From the NCBI RefSeq assembly GCF_900446215.1, contig NZ_UAQZ01000012.1, positions 682,001 to 746,000 on the forward strand: a stretch of DNA of 64,000 nucleotides. Reading direction: 5' to 3'. Positions 35,235 to 48,804 of this stretch are shown piece after piece; positions within the stretch are counted from its first letter, which is position 1, and each line of letters starts with the position of its first letter. The position numbers were made by a program, and so were the translations under genes. The notes beneath the pieces were generated by a model. It was given only the letters and a program-made list of their open reading frames with translations. It was not told where the DNA came from and did no database searches. This DNA comes from Burkholderia cenocepacia. Its GTDB lineage: Bacteria; Pseudomonadota; Gammaproteobacteria; Burkholderiales; Burkholderiaceae.

Positions 35235-36000
35235 GCGGCCCCCGGTCGGCCGGCGCCGCGTGCGGCTGCAGCAGCACGAGCACCGCGCCCGCGCCGCCGT
35301 CGTGGCCGCGCGCCTCGCAGAATGCGATTACTTCTTCCTTCTGCACGAGCCATGCGCGCACCTTGCCCTTCAGCACGGGTTCCTTGCCGATCGAGCCGAG
35401 CCCCTTGCCATGGATCACGCGCAGGCAGCGCAGCCCTTTCTTGCCGGCTTCGCGGATGAATTCGGCGAGCGCATCGCGCGCCTCGTCGCGCCGCATCCCG
35501 TGCAGATCGATCTGCGCCTGCACGATCCACGCACCGCTTCTCAGCTTGCGCACGACGTCGCGGCTGATGCCGGGGCGGTGGTAATACAGCGAGTCGTCGC
35601 TGTCGAGCAGTGTCTCGGGATCGAATTCGTCGGACAGCGTCGCGTTCAGCACGGCTTCCTCGTCGCGCTGCGTCTGTTTCGGCACCGGGTCGGGCGGCAT
35701 GCGGCCGGACGACGCGCGCGGCGGCGCGTTCAGCGGCCGGATCGCGCCGATTTCGTTGCGGAACAGGTTCGCGTCGGCTTCCGCCTTGCGCTCGGCCTGC
35801 GCGGCTTCGATGCGCGCGCGTTCGCGACGATCGGCTTCGCCTTGCAGCGACTTGCGCAACGCGCCGAGGCCCGCGAGGCCCTGGCCGCGCAACGCGGCCG
35901 CATCGAGGGCGGGCGGCGGGGCCTCGGGCGCCGGGGTCACGGGACGGGCAGCGATCTTCCGCTTCGCGGGATCGCTCGGATGGGGCTGGTTCTTCGCCAT
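35221..36000 (-). CDS. Smr domain protein (SmrA-like)
   Basis: A 259-residue protein: a basic, Ala/Pro-rich and probably coiled N-terminal part (ERARIEAAQAERKAEADAN), then a C-terminal Smr domain (about 165-255) with IDLHGMRRDEA, RVIHGKGLGS and GAGAVLVLLQ. Stand-alone Smr proteins are nucleases or nucleic-acid binding proteins related to the MutS2 C-terminus; recent work links some to cleavage of ribosome-stalled mRNA. The start MAKNQPHP at 36000 is chosen because upstream residues match the trxB terminator region. Exact role unknown. Confidence 0.85.
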   Translation of the reverse strand: MAKNQPHPSDPAKRKIAARPVTPAPEAPPPALDAAALRGQGLAGLGALRKSLQGEADRRERARIEAAQAERKAEADANLFRNEIGAIRPLNAPPRASSGRMPPDPVPKQTQRDEEAVLNATLSDEFDPETLLDSDDSLYYHRPGISRDVVRKLRSGAWIVQAQIDLHGMRRDEARDALAEFIREAGKKGLRCLRVIHGKGLGSIGKEPVLKGKVRAWLVQKEEVIAFCEARGHDGGAGAVLVLLQPHAAPADRGPRAAS

Positions 36001-36040
36001 GATTCGATAACAGGGCAGGCGCGTTTGGGCGCGCGGGCAC

Positions 36041-36072
36041 AAAAAAGCCGCTGCGCGGCGGCAGCGGCTTTC
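36041..36072 (-). terminator. Rho-independent terminator of trxB
   Basis: On the minus strand AAAGCCGCTG and CAGCGGCTTT pair across a short GC loop and end in six T (plus 36041-36046). It lies just downstream of trxB and ahead of the smr gene. Confidence 0.9.
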
Positions 36073-36135
36073 CGGTCGAGCCCGCTTCGCGGCAGCGGAC
36101 GCCATTGTAGCGCCCGCCGCGAAAAGGCTTCCGGC

Positions 36136-37486
<1,351 letters not shown>

Positions 37487-39796
37487 ATGGCAAAAGCTCC
37501 TTATTCCGCCCAGGCACAGGCGTTGCCGCACCGGATGTCGAAGCTCCTCACGGAGATCCGCTGGATTCTCCAGGTCGCGCTCTGCGCCTTTCTTGTGATG
37601 GCCCTGCTGAGCTACAGCCGGCGCGATCCGAGCTGGACGCACGCCGCCCAGGTCGATCACATCTCGAACTGGGCCGGCCGCGTCGGCGCGTGGACGGCCG
37701 ACATCATCCTGCTGCTGTTCGGCCTGTCGGCCTACTGGCTGATCGTGCCGCTCGGGCGGCGCATCGCCGTCAACTACCGCCGCATCACGCGCCACGAGGC
37801 GATTCCCGACGAACCGGAGCGGCCGATCGGCTGGCTCACCGAAATCTTTGCGTTCGTGCTGGTCGTGCTCGCGTGCGACGGCATCGAGGCGCTGCGCATG
37901 TGGTCGCTGAAGGTGCAGTTGCCGCGTGCACCGGGCGGCGTCGTCGGCGAAGCCGTCGCGGGCGCGATGTCGCATGCGTTCGGCTTCACGGGCGGCACGC
38001 TGTTGTTGCTGATCGCGCTCGCGATCGGCCTGTCGCTGTATTTCCGCTTCTCGTGGCTGTCGGTCGCCGAGCGCGTCGGCGGTGCGATCCTGTCCGCCGT
38101 CAACGTCGCGAAGCTGCGCCGCGAGGCCGAGCGCGACCGCAAGCTCGGCGAGGCCGCGGCGGTGCGCCGCGAAGGCAAGGTCGAAGAGGAGCGCGTGCGC
38201 ATCGAGGACCACGAGCCGGTGACGATCGTGCCGCCGGTCGTCACGCCGGCGAAGTCCGAGCGCGTCGAGCGCGAGCGCCAGGTGCCGCTGTTTACCGACC
38301 TGCCGGGCGATTCGACGCTGCCGCCGGTGTCGCTGCTCGACCCCGCGCCGAAGACGCAGGAAGCGATTTCCGCCGATACGCTCGAATTCACGTCGCGCCT
38401 GATTGAGAAGAAGCTGAAGGACTTCGGCGTCGAGGCGAGCGTCGTCGCCGCGTATCCGGGCCCGGTCGTCACGCGCTACGAGATCGAGCCGGCCACCGGC
38501 GTGAAGGGCAGCCAGATCGTCAACCTCGCGAAGGATCTCGCGCGTTCGCTGTCGCTCGTGTCGATCCGCGTCGTCGAGACGATTCCCGGCAAGAACTACA
38601 TGGCGCTCGAGCTGCCGAACCAGCGCCGCCAGACGGTGCACCTGTCCGAGATCATCGGCTCCGAGGTGTATGCGGCCGCGTCGTCGGCGCTGACGCTGAG
38701 CCTCGGCAAGGACATCGGCGGCAAGCCGGTGTGCGCGGATCTCGCGAAGATGCCGCACCTGCTGGTGGCCGGTACGACCGGCTCGGGCAAGTCGGTCGGG
38801 ATCAACGCGATGATCCTGTCGCTGCTGTACAAGGCCACCGCCGAACAGGTGCGCCTGATCCTGATCGATCCGAAGATGCTCGAAATGAGCGTCTACGAAG
38901 GCATTCCGCACCTGCTGTGCCCGGTCGTCACCGACATGCGCCAGGCCGGCCATGCGCTGAACTGGACCGTCGCGGAGATGGAGCGCCGCTACAAGCTGAT
39001 GAGCAAGCTCGGCGTGCGCAACCTCGCGGGCTACAACAACAAGATCGACGACGCGGCGAAGCGCGAGGAGAAGATCCCGAACCCGTTCAGCCTGACGCCG
39101 GAAGATCCCGAGCCGCTCGGCCGCCTGCCGAACATCGTCGTCGTGATCGACGAGCTGGCCGACCTGATGATGGTCGTCGGCAAGAAAGTCGAGGAACTGA
39201 TCGCGCGGATCGCGCAGAAGGCACGTGCGGCCGGCATCCACCTGATCCTCGCGACCCAGCGTCCGTCGGTCGACGTGATTACCGGCCTGATCAAGGCGAA
39301 CGTGCCGACGCGGATCGCGTTCCAGGTGTCGTCGAAGATCGACTCGCGCACGATTCTCGACCAGATGGGCGCCGAATCGCTGCTCGGGATGGGCGACATG
39401 CTGTACCTGCCGCCGGGCACCGGGCTGCCGGTGCGCGTGCATGGCGCGTTCGTCGCCGACGACGAAGTGCATCGCGTCGTCGAGAAGCTCAAGGAGCAGG
39501 GCGAGCCGAACTACGTCGAGGGCCTGCTCGAAGGCGGCACCGCCGACGGCGACGAGGGCTCGGCCGGCGCGGGAACCGGCGAAGGCGGCGGCGAGTCTGA
39601 TCCGCTATACGACCAGGCGGTCGAGATCGTCATCAAGAACCGCCGCGCGTCGATCTCGCTCGTGCAGCGTCACCTGCGGATCGGCTACAACCGCGCGGCG
39701 CGGCTGCTCGAGCAGATGGAGCAGTCGGGGCTCGTGTCGGCGATGTCGTCGAGCGGCAACCGCGAAATTCTTGTGCCGGCGCGCGACGCGGAATGA
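37487..39796 (+). CDS. ftsK: DNA translocase FtsK
   Basis: A 769-residue protein with N-terminal membrane helices (about residues 20-190, four segments), a short linker, and the RecA-like motor with Walker [11 protein letters not shown] (Lys435) and Walker B region [14 protein letters not shown]. The C-terminal winged-helix gamma domain begins near residue 705 ([41 protein letters not shown]) and recognises KOPS. It pumps DNA at the septum and activates XerCD at dif. The linker is much shorter than in E. coli. It is followed closely by lolA. Confidence 0.97.
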   Translation: MAKAPYSAQAQALPHRMSKLLTEIRWILQVALCAFLVMALLSYSRRDPSWTHAAQVDHISNWAGRVGAWTADIILLLFGLSAYWLIVPLGRRIAVNYRRITRHEAIPDEPERPIGWLTEIFAFVLVVLACDGIEALRMWSLKVQLPRAPGGVVGEAVAGAMSHAFGFTGGTLLLLIALAIGLSLYFRFSWLSVAERVGGAILSAVNVAKLRREAERDRKLGEAAAVRREGKVEEERVRIEDHEPVTIVPPVVTPAKSERVERERQVPLFTDLPGDSTLPPVSLLDPAPKTQEAISADTLEFTSRLIEKKLKDFGVEASVVAAYPGPVVTRYEIEPATGVKGSQIVNLAKDLARSLSLVSIRVVETIPGKNYMALELPNQRRQTVHLSEIIGSEVYAAASSALTLSLGKDIGGKPVCADLAKMPHLLVAGTTGSGKSVGINAMILSLLYKATAEQVRLILIDPKMLEMSVYEGIPHLLCPVVTDMRQAGHALNWTVAEMERRYKLMSKLGVRNLAGYNNKIDDAAKREEKIPNPFSLTPEDPEPLGRLPNIVVVIDELADLMMVVGKKVEELIARIAQKARAAGIHLILATQRPSVDVITGLIKANVPTRIAFQVSSKIDSRTILDQMGAESLLGMGDMLYLPPGTGLPVRVHGAFVADDEVHRVVEKLKEQGEPNYVEGLLEGGTADGDEGSAGAGTGEGGGESDPLYDQAVEIVIKNRRASISLVQRHLRIGYNRAARLLEQMEQSGLVSAMSSSGNREILVPARDAE

Positions 39797-39842
39797 GTCC
39801 GCGGCGCCCGCAGCGCCGGCCACCCAGGGAGAAAACCGCAAT

Positions 39843-40532
39843 ATGCAGCAACTTTCGTTCGTCCCTTTCCTTCGTTCGACGCGGCGCTGGCTCGGCGCGG
39901 CGCTCGCCGGCGCATCGCTGATGCTCGCGGCGACGCACGCGTTCGCGGGCGGCACCGAGCAACTGAAGGCCTTCGTGTCGCAGGTGCGTTCGGCGAAGGG
40001 CGATTTCACGCAGCAGATCGTCAAGGCGCCGGCCAAGGGCGCGAGCGCCGCACAGGCCGCACCGAAGCCCACCGACAATTCGAGCGGCACGTTCGTGTTC
40101 GCGCGTCCGGGCAAGTTCATCTGGACGTACCAGAAGCCGTACCAGCAGGTGCTGCAGGCCGACGGCGACAAGCTCTACGTGTACGACCGCGACCTGAACC
40201 AGGTCACCGAGCGCAAGCTGAACGGCGCGCTGGGCGCGAGCCCCGCCGCGATCCTGTTCGGCAGCAACGATCTCGACAAGAACTACACGCTGCGCGATGC
40301 CGGCGAGAAGGGCGGCATCGAGTGGCTCGAGATGCTGCCGAAGGCGCAGGACACGCAGTTCCAGCGGATCGGTATCGGCTTCCGCAACGGCACGCTCGCC
40401 GCGATGGAGCTGCACGACGTGTTCGGCAACGTCACGCTGCTGACCTTCACGAACATCCAGACGAACCCGGCGCTGAAGGGCGATACGTTCAAGTTCGTCG
40501 TGCCGAAGGGCGCGGACGTGATCAACGGCTGA
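39843..40532 (+). CDS. lolA: Outer-membrane lipoprotein carrier protein LolA
   Basis: A 229-residue periplasmic protein with a signal peptide (cleavage after AFA, about residue 36) followed by [51 protein letters not shown] and DNSSGT, all typical of LolA. It accepts lipoproteins from LolCDE and hands them to LolB. AGGGAGA precedes the ATG. The order ftsK-lolA-rarA-serS is a common proteobacterial string. Confidence 0.95.
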   Translation: MQQLSFVPFLRSTRRWLGAALAGASLMLAATHAFAGGTEQLKAFVSQVRSAKGDFTQQIVKAPAKGASAAQAAPKPTDNSSGTFVFARPGKFIWTYQKPYQQVLQADGDKLYVYDRDLNQVTERKLNGALGASPAAILFGSNDLDKNYTLRDAGEKGGIEWLEMLPKAQDTQFQRIGIGFRNGTLAAMELHDVFGNVTLLTFTNIQTNPALKGDTFKFVVPKGADVING

Positions 40533-40558
40533 CCGGCGCCGCGCGCCGTTCTCCTGCA

Positions 40559-40586
40559 ACGGGCCTGCCGGCGACGGCAGGCCCGT
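40559..40586 (+). terminator. Strong hairpin after lolA
   Basis: ACGGGCCTGCCG (40559-40570) and its exact complement (40575-40586) form a 12-bp stem with a 4-base loop. The following T content is weak (gtcgttt), so termination is likely but may be partial. Confidence 0.65.
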
Positions 40587-40711
40587 GTCGTTTCCGGGCG
40601 CGGGTAACAGGCGTGGGCACCCCCGGGCCCGGCGGCGCGCTCGCGCGGCTGTCATAATGTCGGGTCCGGCGGCCGGTTCGGCCGCTATCGTTTGATGTGG
40701 AGCGAGGGTTC

Positions 40712-42022
40712 ATGTCCGACCTGTTTCAAGTCGAGCCGCGCCGCCCGCTCGCCGAGGCGCTGCGGCCCAAAACGCTCGCCGAGGTGATCGGCCAGACGCA
40801 TTTGCTGGGCGAAGGCAAGCCGCTGCGGCTCGCGTTCGAATCGGGCAAGCCGCATTCGATGATCCTGTGGGGGCCGCCCGGCGTCGGCAAGACGACGCTC
40901 GCGCGGCTCACCGCGCTCGCGTTCGACTGCGAGTTCATCGCGCTGTCCGCGGTGCTCGGCGGCGTGAAGGACATCCGCGAGTCGATGGAGCAGGCGAAGG
41001 ACACGCTGAACCGCACCGGTCGCCACACGATCCTGTTCGTCGACGAGATCCACCGGTTCAACAAGGGGCAGCAGGACGCGCTGCTGCCGTTCGTCGAGTC
41101 GGGTCTCGTCACCTTCATCGGCGCGACGACCGAAAACCCGAGTTTCGAAGTCAATTCGGCGTTGCTGTCGCGCGCGCAGGTGTACGTGCTGAAATCGTTG
41201 AACGATGACGAGATGCGTCAGTTGCTCAAGCGCGCGCAGGAAATCGCGCTCGACGGCCTCGCGTTCGACGACAAGGCGATCGACACGCTGGTCGGCTACG
41301 CGGACGGCGACGCGCGCCGCTTCCTGAACCTGCTCGAACAGGCGCAGACGGCGGCGACGTCGGCCGGGGTCGCGACGATCGATGCCGATTTCGTCAGCAG
41401 CGCGATGACGCTGAACGCGCGGCGCTTCGACAAGGGCGGCGACAACTTCTACGACCAGATTTCGGCGCTGCACAAGTCGGTCCGCGGCTCGAGCCCGGAC
41501 GGCGCGCTGTACTGGTTCTGCCGGATGATCGACGGCGGCGCGGATCCGAAGTATCTCGCGCGGCGCATCGTGCGGATGGCGTGGGAAGACATCGGGCTGG
41601 CCGACCCGCGCGCGTTGCAGGTGGCGAACGACGCGGCCGAGACCTACGAACGGCTCGGCTCGCCGGAAGGCGAACTTGCGCTCGGGCAGGCCGTGATCTA
41701 TCTCGCGTGCGCGGCGAAGAGCAACGCCGGCTACAACGCGTTCAACCAGGCGATGGCGTTCGTGAAGCAGGACAAGTCGCGCGAGGTGCCCGTGCACCTG
41801 CGCAATGCGCCGACCAAGCTGATGAAGGAACTCGGCTACGGCCACGCGTATCGTTACGCGCACGACGAGCCGAACGCGTACGCGGCCGGCGAGACGTACC
41901 TGCCGGACGGGATGCGCGAGCCGCGCTGGTATCAGCCGGTGCCGCGCGGGCTCGAATCGAAGATCGCCGAGAAGCTCGCCTGGCTGCGCGAGCTCGATCG
42001 CGAAGCCGGCAAGAAGGACTGA
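40712..42022 (+). CDS. rarA: Replication-associated recombination protein A (RarA/MgsA)
   Basis: A 436-residue AAA+ ATPase with WGPPGVGKTTLA (Walker A), FVDEIHRFNKGQQDALLPFVESG (Walker B and following segment), GATTENPSFEVNSALLSRAQVY (sensor 1), then a C-terminal tetramerisation domain. It acts at stalled replication forks. Start MSDLFQ at 40712 has GCGAGGG upstream; a GTG five codons earlier is possible. Standard neighbour of serS. Confidence 0.95.
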   Translation: MSDLFQVEPRRPLAEALRPKTLAEVIGQTHLLGEGKPLRLAFESGKPHSMILWGPPGVGKTTLARLTALAFDCEFIALSAVLGGVKDIRESMEQAKDTLNRTGRHTILFVDEIHRFNKGQQDALLPFVESGLVTFIGATTENPSFEVNSALLSRAQVYVLKSLNDDEMRQLLKRAQEIALDGLAFDDKAIDTLVGYADGDARRFLNLLEQAQTAATSAGVATIDADFVSSAMTLNARRFDKGGDNFYDQISALHKSVRGSSPDGALYWFCRMIDGGADPKYLARRIVRMAWEDIGLADPRALQVANDAAETYERLGSPEGELALGQAVIYLACAAKSNAGYNAFNQAMAFVKQDKSREVPVHLRNAPTKLMKELGYGHAYRYAHDEPNAYAAGETYLPDGMREPRWYQPVPRGLESKIAEKLAWLRELDREAGKKD

Positions 42023-42064
42023 CGGGGCCGCGCGGCCCGGTTCGGCCTGCGCCTCGCGGACGCG

Positions 42065-43881
<1,817 letters not shown>

Positions 43882-43925
43882 CGCGGGTCTTTCGAAGCCC
43901 TCGCAAAAAAATTTGCAGAAAGGGC

Positions 43926-43955
43926 TTGTCAGCCGCGAAGTGATCGTCTTATAAT
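43926..43955 (+). promoter_or_regulatory. Promoter of tRNA-Ser(CGA)
   Basis: TTGTCA (43926-43931) and TATAAT (43950-43955), spaced 18 bp, lie 43 bp upstream of the mature tRNA 5' end. Near-consensus strength fits a stable-RNA gene. Confidence 0.75.
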
Positions 43956-43998
43956 CTTTTTCTCGCGGAAACGACCAGCCGCGAAATGCAGTAAGGAA

Positions 43999-44089
<91 letters not shown>

Positions 44090-44099
44090 AAATACGAAG

Positions 44100-44130
44100 C
44101 CCCTTGATCCGGCAGGATCAAGGGGTTTTT
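44100..44130 (+). terminator. Rho-independent terminator of tRNA-Ser(CGA)
   Basis: CCCCTTGATCC pairs with GGATCAAGGGG around GGCA and is followed by TTTTT. It lies 11 nt after the tRNA. Confidence 0.93.
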
Positions 44131-44323
44131 CGTTTTGGGCCGGCGGCGCGCCCGGATCGGGTCGCATCTTCGATGCAGCCCGGCTGCATGATGAACACCA
44201 TCGCCCCGTGACGAACCGGTCGTCGGAAGTCCTGACAGTCGTTGCATGGCTGCCGCACCGCGCACGCGTGCAAAACCGGCAGCCGGTGCGCCCACCAGTT
44301 TCTACGCAGCCCTCACAGAACCA

Positions 44324-45484
44324 TCACGCCGCCGCCGGATACTGCGCCAGCACCCTGTCGCGGATCGACGGCTTGATGTTCGACTGCGCCATGTCCCCGC
44401 GATAGTGGGCGACGACGCGCGGGTTCATCACGCGATACCAGAGCGGCGGCACGTACGCGAACAGGATCATCGTCGCGTAGCCGGCCGGCAATTGCGGCGC
44501 ATCGTCGAAGTGGCGCAGCGCCTGGTACGAGCGCGTCGGATTCGCGTGATGGTCGGCGTGTCGCTGCAACTGGTACAGGAACAGGTTCGTGACGACGTGA
44601 TTGCTGTTCCACGAATGCTGCGGCGTGCAGCGTTCGTAGCGGCCGCTCGGCAGCTTGCGACGGCCCAGCCCGTAGTGCTCGACGTAGTTCACGACTTCGA
44701 GCAGCGACGCGCCGTAGACGGCCTGGATCACGAGGAACGGAATCACGACCTTGCCGGCCATCGCGATCGCGATGCCCCACACGACGGCGGTCATCGCCCA
44801 CGCGTGCAGCACTTCGTTGCGCCAGGTCCACGGCGACTGCCCGAGCCGTTCGAGGCGCGCCTTTTCGAGCCGCCACGCCGAGCGGATGCTGCCGGTCACC
44901 GTGCGCGGCAGGAACGCCCAGAACGACTCGCCGTAGCGCGCGCTCGCCGGATCCTCGGCCGTCGCGACGCGCACGTGATGGCCGCGGTTGTGCTCGACGT
45001 AGAAGTGGCCGTACGCGACCGGCGCGAGCGTGATCTTCGCGAGCCAGCGTTCGAAGCGGTCGGTCTTGTGCCCGAGTTCGTGCGCGGTATTGATCGAGAT
45101 CCCGGTCGCGGCGCCGAGCGACAGCGCGAAGCCGACATAGTCGTACCACGCGAGCGCATGCGTGCCGACGATCCACACGCACATGAAGAACGCGACGTAT
45201 TCGACGAAGGTCGCGAGATAGACGATGTACCGGTAATAGCGCTCGCGTTCGAGATGCGGCACGACGGCCTCGGGCGGATTGTCGCGATCGTCGCCGATCA
45301 GCGTGTCGAGGATCGGGATCACGCCGAACGCGAACAGCGGGCCGAACCACCAGAACACATGCAGGCCCGTCGACAGCGCGAGCTGTGCAGCGAGGATCGG
45401 CAGCGTGATCGTCAGCGCGCCGAGCAGCCACAGGTAACGCTTGCCATCCGACCAGCCCGAAGCCGATTCGTCGGTCATTGCCAT
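44324..45484 (-). CDS. alkB: Alkane 1-monooxygenase AlkB
   Basis: A 386-residue membrane di-iron hydroxylase with about six helices and the AlkB histidine boxes HELGHK (from His135), HNRGHH (from His165), the NYVEHYGL signature and HADHH (from His309). It oxidises the terminal carbon of medium-chain alkanes to alcohols using electrons from rubredoxin; no rubredoxin or rubredoxin-reductase gene is adjacent. Start MAMTDES is set by GGAGGGAGA just upstream; a longer open frame reaches into the promoter region. A well-formed promoter lies about 110 bp upstream. Confidence 0.92.
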   Translation of the reverse strand: MAMTDESASGWSDGKRYLWLLGALTITLPILAAQLALSTGLHVFWWFGPLFAFGVIPILDTLIGDDRDNPPEAVVPHLERERYYRYIVYLATFVEYVAFFMCVWIVGTHALAWYDYVGFALSLGAATGISINTAHELGHKTDRFERWLAKITLAPVAYGHFYVEHNRGHHVRVATAEDPASARYGESFWAFLPRTVTGSIRSAWRLEKARLERLGQSPWTWRNEVLHAWAMTAVVWGIAIAMAGKVVIPFLVIQAVYGASLLEVVNYVEHYGLGRRKLPSGRYERCTPQHSWNSNHVVTNLFLYQLQRHADHHANPTRSYQALRHFDDAPQLPAGYATMILFAYVPPLWYRVMNPRVVAHYRGDMAQSNIKPSIRDRVLAQYPAAA

Positions 45485-45592
45485 TGTCTCCCTCCAGTCG
45501 GCCGGCCCGCGGGCGGCCGCATGCAAGATTGTTCGAATCCTCGTGGTCCGCGACGTGCGCGGCGGCCTCCGGATCGTCGCCCGGTTCTGCCT

Positions 45593-45621
45593 GTTATACG
45601 ACCGGTGCGCGCGCTTGCCAA
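45593..45621 (-). promoter_or_regulatory. Promoter of alkB
   Basis: On the minus strand TTGGCA (plus 45616-45621) and TATAAC (plus 45593-45598) are exactly 17 bp apart, giving a start near 45586 and a leader of about 100 nt before alkB. Confidence 0.65.
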
Positions 45622-46151
45622 ACGCCGGCGCTAGGCGCGGCGCTCCAAACGGCGGGGTGCGCGCACCGCGCGCCGGGAAGGGCCGACACGCGCCGATTGA
45701 AACATGCAGGCGAGGGCGGATCGACCCGCACGGAGCGTCGCGTTCGTCGGATGAATGGCCCGGCGCGCGGCGAACGCATGCCGGGTGATGGGGCTGCAAC
45801 AAATGTTGCGTCGCAATAAAGACGGTGACGAAGGATTGGCACAGCGTGTTTTTCGTTTGGTTATATTACGCAGCATTACGGCCGCCGCGCGGCCATTCAG
45901 CGCGACTTGAAACCGGGTGGCCATGCATGGCAAGGAGAACGAGGCGATGCGCCAAGCGAGGGCGGCACGTTCACCGTCCGACCGCCTGCGTCGATGCACC
46001 GATGCTGCACCTGCACACCGATCGGCGCGTGTCGTCGCTGATGACACTTGCTGCCTTTCGATCCGCGCCGCCATTTGAAAATTACGATTTGACTCATGCC
46101 CCGCTTTCGGTTGAAGCTAATAGCTTGCTGTCCGAAGGGGGCTGTGCCTGC
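45622..46151. other. Upstream region between alkB and the GNAT gene
   Basis: No convincing gene in this 530-bp stretch; open frames running through it into the GNAT gene look non-coding in their 5' part. It holds two overlapping dyads, GCAACAAATGTTGC (45796-45809) and TTGCGTCGCAA (45806-45816), that could be an operator. An A/T-richer TTGGCA...TATATT pair (45836-45867) has a spacer too long for a good promoter. Confidence 0.4.
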
Positions 46152-46664
46152 ATGAGTTCGACCTTGACCGTTCGTCGTATCGCTGCCGATCAGGGCGGCG
46201 TGTATCGCGAACTCCGCGCTGCATCGCTGCGTGAGCCCTACGCGCCCGGCGAAGCGCCGGAGGCCGAATTGCTGACCGTCGAAGCGGACGCAGCGTCGGC
46301 GATCGCCGCGCAGCGCGCCGTGTCCGACGAGTCGACGACTTTCCTGCTGTACACCGAAGGCCATCCGGCCGGCATGATCGGCGCGTATTTCGACAACACG
46401 CCCGATCGGCGCGCGTTCGTCAGCGAACTGTGGGTCGCGCACGCGGTGCGTCACCTGCGCGGCGGCGTGCTGCTGCTGGAGACGGCCACCGCGTGGCTCG
46501 CCGAGCGCGGCGCCACCGACGTCTACGCGTGGATCGCCGATGCGAACCGCAACGCGATCCGCTTCTACGAGCGCGCGGGTTTCGGCAACACCGGCGAACA
46601 TGCGCCGATCGCCCGGATGCCCGGCGCGATGAAATCGCTGTTCGTATCGCAGGTGAAGCACTGA
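46152..46664 (+). CDS. GNAT-family N-acetyltransferase
   Basis: A 170-residue acetyltransferase: TVRRIAADQGGVYRELRAASL at the N-terminus, SELWVAHAVRHLRGGVLLLETATAWLAERG (motif A with the acetyl-CoA loop), and ADANRNAIRFYERAGFGNTGEHAPI (motif B). Start ATG at 46152 is taken as the family-like N-terminus; ribosome site is weak and the frame stays open upstream. Substrate unknown. Confidence 0.82.
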   Translation: MSSTLTVRRIAADQGGVYRELRAASLREPYAPGEAPEAELLTVEADAASAIAAQRAVSDESTTFLLYTEGHPAGMIGAYFDNTPDRRAFVSELWVAHAVRHLRGGVLLLETATAWLAERGATDVYAWIADANRNAIRFYERAGFGNTGEHAPIARMPGAMKSLFVSQVKH

Positions 46665-46832
46665 CGCGACCGCGAAACGCCAGCCGCGCGGCGCGATGAC
46701 AGCCCGGTCGCCCGCCTGCCTGCCCCCTGCCGGTCGCGCGTCCGCCCGGGCCGCCGCGACCCCGAGTCCCAAAAATAATGGCCGCACGCGTGGACGCCTG
46801 TAAAATACGCAAAAATTTTTTGCAGAGTGTCC

Positions 46833-47618
46833 ATGTCGCTTAAAAAATCGCCATTCTTCGAGCTGCGCAGCGGATCGGTCGATACGTTGCTGTTCACCGT
46901 GAAGACGACCGATCTCGATGCGTTGCGTACCGAACTGGTCAAGCGCTTCGAAGCGACTCCCGAGTTTTTCGCCGACGATGTCGTCGCGATCGACGTCCGC
47001 CGCCTGGCTGACGGCGAACGCGTCGCGCTCGCGGACATCCGCCAGATGCTGAACGACGTGCGGATGCGTCCGGTGGGCGTCGTCGCACTGGCAACGCAGG
47101 GCTGGGCGGGGGAAGCCGGCCTGCCGTTGCTGGAGGCGCGCGATCGCCGCGCGCCGGCCGCGAAACCTGCCGACGAAGCGGAACCGGCGGCTGTGCTAGC
47201 CGTCGAGGCCGCCGCCGCTCCGGCAGCCGCAGCGGCGCCCGAACAGTCGTCGGACCCCGTGCCGACGCTCTTGCAGGCCGGAGGCCAGACGCTGGTGATC
47301 GACCGGCCGTTGCGTTCGGGGCAGCAGATTTACGCGAAAGGAGACCTCGTGGTGCTCGCGCCGGTCAGTCACGGCGCGGAAATCATCGCGGAAGGCAATA
47401 TCCACATCTACGCGCCGTTGCGCGGCCGCGCCCTCGCGGGCGTGCACGGCAATCACGACGCGCGCATTTTCTGCACGTGTCTCGAACCGGAACTGATTTC
47501 GATCGCGGGTATCTATCGAACGACCGAGAACCCGCTGCCCGCCGACGTACTGGGCAAATCGGTGCAGATCCGGCTCGAAGAGGAAAAACTGATGATCGAA
47601 CCGCTGCGCCTGACGTGA
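46833..47618 (+). CDS. minC: Septum site-determining protein MinC
   Basis: A 261-residue protein with an N-terminal FtsZ-inhibiting domain ([18 protein letters not shown]), an Ala/Pro-rich linker (about residues 108-145), and a C-terminal beta-helix ([43 protein letters not shown]) that dimerises and binds MinD. It blocks FtsZ ring assembly near the poles. ATG at 46833 is preferred to a GTG two codons upstream. First gene of minCDE. Confidence 0.96.
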   Translation: MSLKKSPFFELRSGSVDTLLFTVKTTDLDALRTELVKRFEATPEFFADDVVAIDVRRLADGERVALADIRQMLNDVRMRPVGVVALATQGWAGEAGLPLLEARDRRAPAAKPADEAEPAAVLAVEAAAAPAAAAAPEQSSDPVPTLLQAGGQTLVIDRPLRSGQQIYAKGDLVVLAPVSHGAEIIAEGNIHIYAPLRGRALAGVHGNHDARIFCTCLEPELISIAGIYRTTENPLPADVLGKSVQIRLEEEKLMIEPLRLT

Positions 47619-47677
47619 TTCACGCGGTGCGCTCCGGATCGGTCGGCTCTCATTGACGAACACAGGGTATTGGGTAA

Positions 47678-48493
47678 ATGGCAAAAATCATCGTGGTGAC
47701 CTCGGGCAAGGGCGGCGTGGGCAAGACGACGACGAGCGCGAGCTTCGCGTCGGGTCTCGCGCTGCGCGGCCACAAGACGGCCGTGATCGACTTCGACGTC
47801 GGCCTGCGCAACCTCGATCTCATCATGGGCTGCGAGCGTCGCGTCGTGTATGACCTCGTGAACGTGATCCAGGGCGAAGCGAACCTGAACCAGGCGCTGA
47901 TCAAGGACAAGAAGTGCGAGAACCTGTTCATCCTGCCGGCGTCGCAGACGCGCGACAAGGATGCGCTGACGCGCGACGGCGTCGAGAAGGTGCTGAACGA
48001 CCTCGTCGCGATGGACTTCGAATACATCGTCTGCGATTCGCCGGCCGGTATCGAGGCCGGCGCGCTGCACGCGATGTACTTCGCCGATGAAGCGCTGATC
48101 GTCACGAACCCGGAAGTGTCGTCGGTGCGCGACTCGGACCGCATTCTCGGCATCCTGTCGTCGAAGACGAAACGCGCGACGGAAGGCAAGGAGCCGATCA
48201 AGGAACACCTGCTGATCACGCGTTACAGCCCGAAGCGCGTGAGCGAAGGCGAGATGCTGTCGCTCGAGGACATCAGCGAGATCCTGCGCATCAAGCTGAT
48301 CGGCGTGGTGCCCGAGTCGGAAGCCGTGCTGCACGCGTCGAACCAGGGTCTGCCGGCCGTGCATATCGACGGCACCGACGTCGCGGAAGCGTACAAGGAC
48401 GTCGTCTCGCGCTTCCTCGGCGAGGACAAGCCGCTGCGCTTCACCGATTACCAGAAGCCGGGCCTGCTGCAGCGCCTCTTCGGCAGCAAGTAA
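47678..48493 (+). CDS. minD: Septum site-determining ATPase MinD
   Basis: A 271-residue ParA-type ATPase with the deviant Walker A SGKGGVGKTT at the N-terminus, VIDFDVGLRNLDLIMG, and IVCDSPAGIEAGA. The C-terminal amphipathic helix (GLLQRLFGSK) targets the membrane. Recruits MinC and oscillates with MinE. Confidence 0.98.
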   Translation: MAKIIVVTSGKGGVGKTTTSASFASGLALRGHKTAVIDFDVGLRNLDLIMGCERRVVYDLVNVIQGEANLNQALIKDKKCENLFILPASQTRDKDALTRDGVEKVLNDLVAMDFEYIVCDSPAGIEAGALHAMYFADEALIVTNPEVSSVRDSDRILGILSSKTKRATEGKEPIKEHLLITRYSPKRVSEGEMLSLEDISEILRIKLIGVVPESEAVLHASNQGLPAVHIDGTDVAEAYKDVVSRFLGEDKPLRFTDYQKPGLLQRLFGSK

Positions 48494-48505
48494 CGGAGGC
48501 CGCCC

Positions 48506-48760
48506 ATGTCCATCCTTTCGTTTCTCCTCGGCGAGAAGAAGAAGTCCGCATCGGTCGCGAAGGAGCGCCTGCAGCTCATCATCGCGCACGAGCGGGTCGG
48601 CGGCCGGCCGCCGGCCGATTACCTGCCGGCGCTGCAGAAAGAGCTGGTCGCGGTCATCTCGAAGTACGTCCATATTTCGAACGATGACATCCGCGTGAGC
48701 CTCGAGCGCCAGGACGATCTCGAAGTCCTCGAAGTGAAGATCGAGATCCCGCAAGCCTGA
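48506..48760 (+). CDS. minE: Cell division topological specificity factor MinE
   Basis: An 84-residue protein with the N-terminal membrane-targeting segment and MinD-binding helix ([38 protein letters not shown]) and a C-terminal dimerisation part ([24 protein letters not shown]). GGAGG precedes the ATG, 12 bp after minD. Stimulates MinD ATPase to create pole-to-pole oscillation. Confidence 0.98.
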   Translation: MSILSFLLGEKKKSASVAKERLQLIIAHERVGGRPPADYLPALQKELVAVISKYVHISNDDIRVSLERQDDLEVLEVKIEIPQA

Positions 48761-48780
48761 CGCTTGGCGCGTGTCCCTCC

Positions 48781-48804
48781 GCACGGCGGCGTCCGCCGCC
48801 GTGC
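48781..48804 (+). terminator. Hairpin after minE, weak T tail
   Basis: GCACGGCGGC pairs perfectly with GCCGCCGTGC around GTCC, 20 bp past the minE stop. No proper T run follows, so it may be a terminator of low efficiency or an mRNA-end stabiliser. Confidence 0.5.
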
